Below, piece by piece: positions 58,887 through 64,000 of a stretch of 64,000 nucleotides of DNA; position 1 is the stretch's first letter, and every line of letters starts with the position of its first letter. The notes beneath the pieces were generated by a model. That model was not told the origin of the DNA. It worked only from the letters and a program-made list of their open reading frames with translations, and did no database searches. Origin of the DNA: Anabaena cylindrica PCC 7122 (GTDB lineage: Bacteria; Cyanobacteriota; Cyanobacteriia; Cyanobacteriales; Nostocaceae); NCBI RefSeq assembly GCF_000317695.1, contig NC_019771.1:5074001-5138000 (forward strand), given 5' to 3'. The position numbers were made by a program, and so were the translations under genes.

Positions 58887-60365
58887 TTAAATTGAAGATT
58901 TAGACTGGGTTTGACGAATAGGAATTTCAATCACAAATTCTGTTCCTTTCCCAGGAGAAGAAATACATTTTAACGAACCATTATGTTGTTCATGAATAAT
59001 CTGATAGCTGATATATAAACCTAATCCTGTACCTTTACCGACTGGTTTTGTCGTGTAGAAAGGATCAAATACTCTTTGTTGTATTTCTGCTGACATTCCC
59101 AAACCATTATCAGCAATGCAGATAGTGACATAATCAGAATTAGATACATGAGTAGAAATGTGAATTTTAGGTTCAGGAATGGGTAATCTAGAGTTTTGAC
59201 TTCCTATTCCTTCTAAAGCATCTATAGCATTAACTAAAATGTTCATAAATACTTGATTGAGTTGTCCTGGGAAACACTCGATTAAAGGTAAATTACTATA
59301 TTCTTTAATAATAGCAATTTTAGAAATATGTGATTGATTATTGAAACGATGTTTTAAAAGCATCAACGCGCTATTAATGCCATCATGAATATTAGTAGGC
59401 TTTAATTCAGCTTGATCAAGATGGGAAAATGTCCGCAGAGAATCAACAATTTGCTGAATACGTTCTGCACCAATTGTCATAGAAGAGATGAGATTTGGTA
59501 AGTCTTCTTTTAAAAATTCTAGTTCCATAAGTTGGGTTTGCTCATGGATTTCAGAAACTGGATGTGGATAATTAATTTGATAAAGTTCTAATAGGTTTAA
59601 TAAATCTTGGGTATATTTATCCGCATGGATAAGGTTGCCAAAAATAAAGTTAACAGGATTATTAATTTCATGGGCAACTCCTGCTACTAATTGACCTAAA
59701 GAAGACATCTTTTCGCTTTGAATTAGTTGAGATTGGGTGCATTGTAGTTTTTGTAAAGTAGCTTCTAATTCTAATGTTCGCTGTCTAAGTTGAGTTTCTG
59801 ATTTTCGTAATTCTTCCTCGGCTCGATGACGATCTGTAACATCACGACTAACACCCAACATAGCAAAAATTTCCCCTTTAGTATTGCGTAAAGGAATTTT
59901 GCGTGTATCTAAAATATATAAATTACCATCATGATCAGGTGCAGGATCATAAGGATTATGTATTGTTTCACCTGATAAAACTAGTTGATCATCTGTGCGA
60001 AAACCACGAATTTTTTTATCAGGATTACCAAATACTATTTCTGCGGAAGTACCTAGTTCTATATCATCTTTACCAAGCATCTCTTCAATGGTTTTACCAA
60101 GTGAATTAGCTACGGTCTGATTAACTAGAAGATAACGATAATTTTTATCTTTGACAAATACCCAATCAAGGGTTGCTTCAAGGATCATTTTAAATAGGGA
60201 AGATTGCTCTTCCATTTTTTGTAAATCTTTTTCTAATCCTGCCTTTGCCTGTTTACATTCTTCTAACTCTTGTTGTAATTGATGATGATGTTCTAATACT
60301 TTTTCAAGTCCAGCGACACGTTGACGTAAAAAGGCAATTTCCTCATCTGGAGATTGATTGGACAT
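58887..60365 (-). CDS. PAS-domain sensor histidine kinase
   Basis: A 492-residue cytoplasmic hybrid-less kinase. N-terminal coiled coil (residues 5-55, heptads around LRQRVAGLEKVLEHHHQLQQEL). PAS domain with PAC at about 58-185 (LDWVFVKDKNYRYLLVN, then MLGVSRDVTDR). A second short coiled coil, then the HisKA/HATPase: His232 in GVAHEINNPVNFI, N-box ILVNAIDALEG, G1 ADNGLGMS, G2 GKGTGLGLYIS. No transmembrane segment or response regulator partner. The ligand of the PAS domain is unknown. Confidence 0.92.
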   Translation of the reverse strand: MSNQSPDEEIAFLRQRVAGLEKVLEHHHQLQQELEECKQAKAGLEKDLQKMEEQSSLFKMILEATLDWVFVKDKNYRYLLVNQTVANSLGKTIEEMLGKDDIELGTSAEIVFGNPDKKIRGFRTDDQLVLSGETIHNPYDPAPDHDGNLYILDTRKIPLRNTKGEIFAMLGVSRDVTDRHRAEEELRKSETQLRQRTLELEATLQKLQCTQSQLIQSEKMSSLGQLVAGVAHEINNPVNFIFGNLIHADKYTQDLLNLLELYQINYPHPVSEIHEQTQLMELEFLKEDLPNLISSMTIGAERIQQIVDSLRTFSHLDQAELKPTNIHDGINSALMLLKHRFNNQSHISKIAIIKEYSNLPLIECFPGQLNQVFMNILVNAIDALEGIGSQNSRLPIPEPKIHISTHVSNSDYVTICIADNGLGMSAEIQQRVFDPFYTTKPVGKGTGLGLYISYQIIHEQHNGSLKCISSPGKGTEFVIEIPIRQTQSKSSI

Positions 60366-60410
60366 AAAATAGTAATATATATGTACTTTTAATATTAAAA
60401 ATTTATCATA

Positions 60411-61238
60411 ATGACAACAAGCAAAACTTTAACCCCTGTTGCTTTAACTATTGCCGGTTCGGATAGTGGTGGGGGTGCAGGAATTCAAAGCGATTTAAGA
60501 ACTTTTGCCTTTCATTGTGTTCACGGAACAAGTGCTATTACTTGCATTACAGCCCAAAATACTCTTGGTGTGTCACGAGTTGATGCAATGCCTTCAGAGG
60601 CTGTCGTGGCGCAAATTCAGGCTGTAGTTGAAGATATCGGTGTCCAAGCTGCAAAAACGGGAATGTTGCTAAACCAGGAAATTATCTCGGCTGTAGCCCA
60701 GCAAGTAACAGCTTACAAAATTAATAACTTAGTAGTTGATCCGGTGATGGTATCACGAACAGGGGCGCAATTGATTGATGATGATGCTGTACAAACTCTC
60801 AGTCATGAACTTATTCCCCAAGCGATTATAATTACACCAAATCGTTATGAATCTCAGATTTTGAGCGGGTTACAGATTGATTCTCTAGAGGATATGCAAG
60901 CCGCAGCCCAAATTATCCATCAAAAATTAGGAAATAAGGCTGTTTTGGTTAAAGGTGGGGGAATGTCTGGAAATTTGCGAGGGGTGGATATTTGGTTTGA
61001 CGGGGAAAAGTTGGAGACTTTAACAACGCAATTGGTAGAGACAAAAAACACTCATGGTACTGGTTGTACTCTATCAGCTGCGATCGCTGCTAATCTAGCT
61101 TTAGGCAAAGATCTATGGACAGCAGTTCAACAAGCAAAACAATATGTAACAACTGCACTCACCTACTCTCTTGATATTGGCACAGGACAAGGGCCTGTAG
61201 GACACTTTTTCCCTTTGTTACAAAAAAGCCACGTTTAG
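60411..61238 (+). CDS. thiD: Hydroxymethylpyrimidine/phosphomethylpyrimidine kinase ThiD
   Basis: Phosphorylates HMP and HMP-P in thiamine synthesis. 275 residues. Motifs: TIAGSDSGGGAGIQSDLRTF (residues 13-32), DPVMVSRTGAQL, TPNRYE and the ATP/anion-hole THGTGCTLSAAIA (about 214-226). It starts 45 bp from the divergent histidine kinase gene. No TPP riboswitch was recognised ahead of it. Confidence 0.95.
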   Translation: MTTSKTLTPVALTIAGSDSGGGAGIQSDLRTFAFHCVHGTSAITCITAQNTLGVSRVDAMPSEAVVAQIQAVVEDIGVQAAKTGMLLNQEIISAVAQQVTAYKINNLVVDPVMVSRTGAQLIDDDAVQTLSHELIPQAIIITPNRYESQILSGLQIDSLEDMQAAAQIIHQKLGNKAVLVKGGGMSGNLRGVDIWFDGEKLETLTTQLVETKNTHGTGCTLSAAIAANLALGKDLWTAVQQAKQYVTTALTYSLDIGTGQGPVGHFFPLLQKSHV

Positions 61239-61359
61239 AAATGGACTCAAAGCTAAATAATTGCCCTCAGAGAGTTTTTGAATTATAGTCTCCGGGATAC
61301 CTTTACGCTGATAGTATATTTTGTTAATCTAAAGTCCTTATTTTTATATAATATTCCCA

Positions 61360-61962
61360 ATGCGAACAACTACAGGTCATGTTCACCGTCAACCACCTAC
61401 TCCCAGTTATTCTCCTTCTGTACCCCTTCATGTGTACCGGGAACTAGCAACAGAGTTACAAGCAATACAATCAAAGTTAGATGTAGTTACTACCCACAAT
61501 CAAAAGTTAGCTCAAGAAAATCAACTCCTGCGTCAAGAAATTACTAAAGTTATTCAGGCTTTTAATCACCTGCAAAATTTAGTTGAATCTTCTAATATAC
61601 CTATTCCTGAACCGAAACCACGTATTAATACTGAACTAAAACAGGTAAGTCAGCCCCCAGTTACAGCCGCACCTCCACGTCAACAAGCTTCTCGTCCCCG
61701 TTCACCCGCAGTTACAAAAGTTCCACCTAGCAAAAGCCGCAGAGAGGAGTTTTCTGTACCTATTATGGATATGAATTTTCCGGTATCAGAAACTGTATTT
61801 GTCGAAGAACAGGAGGTACGCTATTATCCCACTCCAGAGTCGGAGTTGAAGGGGCTTAATGGCTGGTGGTTAATAATTACGATTGTGTTAATGATGATCA
61901 CTGGTTTTGGTGCTGGGTATTTGATTGTGCGTCCTTTGTTGCAAAACCAGAATAATTCGTAA
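61360..61962 (+). CDS. Conserved cyanobacterial coiled-coil protein with C-terminal membrane anchor
   Basis: 200 residues. Pro-rich N-terminus, coiled coil at about 27-80 (LATELQAIQSKLDVVTTHNQKLAQENQLLRQEITKVIQ), a Pro/Arg/Lys-rich linker at about 85-130, and one transmembrane segment at about 170-193 (GWWLIITIVLMMITGFGAGYLIV). Tail-anchored topology with the bulk in the cytoplasm. No known function; members occur throughout cyanobacteria. Confidence 0.7.
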   Translation: MRTTTGHVHRQPPTPSYSPSVPLHVYRELATELQAIQSKLDVVTTHNQKLAQENQLLRQEITKVIQAFNHLQNLVESSNIPIPEPKPRINTELKQVSQPPVTAAPPRQQASRPRSPAVTKVPPSKSRREEFSVPIMDMNFPVSETVFVEEQEVRYYPTPESELKGLNGWWLIITIVLMMITGFGAGYLIVRPLLQNQNNS

Positions 61963-61999
61963 TTCGTAATTCGTAATTCGTAATTCGTAATTCGTAATT
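61953..61999. repeat. GTAATTC heptamer array
   Basis: Six or seven tandem GTAATTC units starting in the last codons of the coiled-coil gene (NNS* reads from the first unit), followed by a second GCACTCA/GGTACTC-type array to about 62065. Confidence 0.9.
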
Positions 62000-62060
62000 C
62001 ATGATTAAAAACTCAGCACTCAGCACCCAGCACTCGGTACTCGGTACTCACAACTCGGTA

Positions 62061-62855
62061 CTACCTACTGACCTTCAACCGCTTAAACATCGCTTCTCTT
62101 CCTTGCATTGCCAAGGTATCATCTAAAGGTGAAAGTTTGATTTCTTGCTGATACTTTAGCCGCAAAGCTGTTTGAATTAACCAATCTGCAACAAAGGGAT
62201 TTTTTGGTAGTAATGGCCCGTGAGAATATGTAGCGATCGCATTTTGATAAAACGCGCCTTCTGTGCCATCTTCACCATTATTACCCAAACCGTAAACCAC
62301 ACGCCCCAAAGCTTCCACTTTCCCTAATTTGGTGCGTCCACCGTGATTTTCAAAACCGACTAGATAGGGTTTTGTCCCTGTCATTGCTTCGAGTTCTTGG
62401 GCTAGGCGTGATGCTGTAACTTCTATTACTAAATTACCGATGCAACGTTTAGTATTTTCACCAGGATGAATCGAAACTAAATCTAGTATTCCTAAACCTT
62501 CAATTCTTTTCCCAAAGGCTGGTTCATAATAATTTCCCAGCAGTTGGGGAGAACCACAGGTAAAAACTCCCGGTGTGCCATTTTCAATTTTTTCTCGCAT
62601 TGCGTCAGCTTTTGCACCTTGCAAATCGCGCATAACTATCTCTTGCTGACGGTCTTGTGCGCCTCCACCGACGATCACATCTACTGATTTTATATCATTT
62701 GCAGTGGAGTTTTGGTCAAGGGGTAAAACGGTCACATCATAGTCCCGCCATTGGGCGCGGCGTTCTATAGTTATAACATTTCCGCGATCGCCATAGGTAC
62801 TCATCAACTTAGGATATAGCCAACCAATAATAATTTCCATCTGTGCAGAACTCAT
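62061..62855 (-). CDS. Type 1 glutamine amidotransferase, GatD-like
   Basis: A 264-residue class I glutaminase of the CobB/CobQ type. The nucleophile is Cys100 in GVFTCGSPQLLG and the catalytic His is His212 in TYSHGPLL. GatD works with MurT, an ATP-dependent ligase, to amidate the D-Glu of lipid II. MurT is not in the window, but would lie elsewhere if this is GatD. The frame also allows a start at Met6 (MEIIIGWLYP). Confidence 0.85.
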   Translation of the reverse strand: MSSAQMEIIIGWLYPKLMSTYGDRGNVITIERRAQWRDYDVTVLPLDQNSTANDIKSVDVIVGGGAQDRQQEIVMRDLQGAKADAMREKIENGTPGVFTCGSPQLLGNYYEPAFGKRIEGLGILDLVSIHPGENTKRCIGNLVIEVTASRLAQELEAMTGTKPYLVGFENHGGRTKLGKVEALGRVVYGLGNNGEDGTEGAFYQNAIATYSHGPLLPKNPFVADWLIQTALRLKYQQEIKLSPLDDTLAMQGREAMFKRLKVSR

Positions 62856-63185
62856 AAATCCTCACTTTAGCAATTCCAATTAATTTGCGTTCAATGTTAG
62901 CTTATTTTTGGTGGTGGTGATTTAAGGTATGAATTAGTCTCACGCAGAGGCACAGAGGCACAGAGAGTAAGAGTTTGAGACATGGAATTTTTGATTTTTA
63001 TATAAGGATTCAGCAATACTTTATTTTTTATGTTTACCATAATTTCTAGATATTTTGTATTTTATGTAACAGTTTTATTATCACCTTGTGCCGATAATTT
63101 TTAAGGAGCTAGGCAAAAAATTTTACTGCTTCTGTTGAGATTACAGAGGTAATCAGGTTTATTTCCCAACCAAATACATCAATAT
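62856..63185. other. Intergenic region between gatD and the 63186 gene
   Basis: 330 bp containing a CACGCAGAGGCACAGAGG-type repeat (about 62940-62965) related to the 28-bp repeat at 42093. The rest is AT-rich with no gene or RNA recognised. Confidence 0.5.
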
Positions 63186-63587
63186 ATGGATTGTAAAACT
63201 GCAACTTTGGTCTACCAAGCGGAAAATCATCTAGAAAAAATCCAGGAGATTTTTCCAGAAGCTTGGAAGTTTTTAGAAGAACAAGCTTTTGCTTATGTTC
63301 AAGGTAAAGCACACGCATTTGATTCTGCAATTAAAAATTTAGTTGGAGAAACCAAGTTTAAGTTTAGAATGGTTCACCGAGATGATCAAGACCAATTAAC
63401 AAAAGATTTAGGTGAATTATTAGGTGATATCACCTCCCGATTATTGCTAGAAAAGCACTTTTCAGAAGTTGTAGGCAAGCCTATTTTCTTTAGTACCATT
63501 TGTTGCAGTAGTCATCTTACCACTGACCATGAATTGAGTTTAGAAGAAGTTTTACCTTTACAACGTGCAGCGGTAAAATTGCAATAA
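63186..63587 (+). CDS. Conserved hypothetical protein
   Basis: A 133-residue mostly helical protein: MDCKTATLVYQAENHLEKIQEIFPEAWKFLEEQAF..., then DLGELLGDITSRLLLEKHF and a C-terminal helix ending QRAAVKLQ. Two adjacent cysteines (STICCSSH). No family recognised; no partner gene. Codon use and the absence of shadow frames suggest it is real. Confidence 0.5.
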   Translation: MDCKTATLVYQAENHLEKIQEIFPEAWKFLEEQAFAYVQGKAHAFDSAIKNLVGETKFKFRMVHRDDQDQLTKDLGELLGDITSRLLLEKHFSEVVGKPIFFSTICCSSHLTTDHELSLEEVLPLQRAAVKLQ

Positions 63588-63919
63588 CTCAACCCCAACC
63601 TCAGAACATATTTTAAATGTTTACGGTTGTATCGAAATCCCCCCTAGCCTTGAAAAGGGGGGAATAAACTTCTCGAAGTCCTAGAGTAAGCCACAAAATA
63701 AATAATCCTGTCTTGCACCAAAAATAGGTGATCCTCACAGAATAGGCTGTTAACTCTATTTGAACTCATACTTAATATATATACGTGGATTTTAAATATC
63801 TTCCCTTTAGTCAGAGTAAAAATTCGAGGATTTATCTAAAATCTTTGAATAGCAAACCTATATAAAAAGATGTAGACACAATTAGATATTTGAATACTGC
63901 CTATCTGGATGAGAAAAGC
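63588..63919. other. Intergenic region before the hibernation factor gene
   Basis: 332 bp. A CCCCCC (63639-63644) / GGGGGG (63657-63662) stem-loop with TAGCCTTGAAAA between is a member of the G/C-run palindromes seen at 54304 and 55345. Otherwise AT-rich leader sequence without recognised motifs. Confidence 0.5.
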
Positions 63920-64000
63920 ATGAAAATTACACCAGCAATTACCTATCGTAATCTAGAAAAATCAGATGCAATTGATACCTTAATTCAGGAAAAAATTGCC
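63920..64000 (+). CDS. Ribosome hibernation-promoting factor (HPF/RaiA family), 5' end only
   Basis: 27 codons before the window ends: MKITPAITYRNLEKSDAIDT then LIQEKIA, the opening pattern of cyanobacterial HPF/RaiA-family (S30EA/YfiA) proteins (MxITPxITYRGxEKTxxxxxLIxEKIA). The protein binds 30S subunits to form inactive 100S ribosomes in stress or darkness. Only the first strand and helix are visible, so assignment is moderate. Confidence 0.65.
   Translation, partial: MKITPAITYRNLEKSDAIDTLIQEKIA

Overview
The window comes from a filamentous, heterocyst-forming cyanobacterium (order Nostocales). The evidence is psbA (photosystem II D1), pcyA (phycocyanobilin synthesis), cofG, a CO2-uptake NDH-1 operon, frequent GCGATCGC (HIP1) sites, heptameric short tandem repeats, and above all heterocyst/filament genes: fraC-fraD-fraE, hetF and a tandem nsiR1 small-RNA array. 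I cannot name the genus or species.

Layout. 1-5.9 kb: pcyA (minus), a decayed Rpn-type fragment, then three consecutive PEP-CTERM exported proteins, one a vanadium-dependent haloperoxidase. 6-8.4 kb: a decayed partial copy of maf, a broken HepT toxin with an intact MntA antitoxin, maf and a CyanoP-like protein. 8.7-13.7 kb: rpiA, an aldo/keto reductase, a Rieske oxygenase, a YbjN protein and a lipoyl/octanoyl ligase. 13.7-14.2 kb: three tandem Yfr2-like small RNA genes on the minus strand. 14.2-18.2 kb: purH, cofG, psbA. 18.2-24.5 kb: an accessory stretch with an IS remnant, a Uma2 nuclease, a nuclease-TPR-GUN4 protein split by one stop codon, and a duplicated cobalamin adenosyltransferase.

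24.7-27.3 kb: the fraCDE septal-junction operon. 27.6-33 kb: a lone sugar-ABC permease, purN, a phosphohexomutase, rdgB, a higBA toxin-antitoxin pair and glnB. 33.1-37.1 kb: hetF and, divergently upstream, eight tandem nsiR1 units, seven of them with the TCCGGA motif of heterocyst-specific (DIF+) promoters. 38-44.7 kb: a fatty acyl-AMP ligase, an acyl-CoA-dehydrogenase-like enzyme, an acyl carrier protein, an MBOAT acyltransferase and a DltD/AlgX-like SGNH protein. Together these look like a Dlt-type system that exports an activated, possibly desaturated, fatty acyl group to an extracytoplasmic acceptor. This is the best candidate here for an undescribed pathway.

44.7-48 kb: an NdbB-like type II NAD(P)H dehydrogenase and an HTTM-DCC protein whose start is frameshifted. 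48.4-54.3 kb: ndhF3, a Tat-exported beta-carbonic anhydrase, ndhD3 and cupA, a CO2-uptake NDH-1MS operon with its own carbonic anhydrase. 54.3-64 kb: a repeat-flanked DUF559 module, a membrane subtilase, small conserved proteins, a PAS histidine kinase, thiD, gatD and the start of a ribosome hibernation factor gene.

Repeats are abundant: heptameric STRRs that sit directly at start codons or supply C-terminal codons, a 42-nt dispersed repeat, MITE-like elements with AGGACTTACGCA ends, and G/C-run palindromes. No CRISPR array, rRNA or tRNA gene was recognised. Everything was read by eye; no database search was run.
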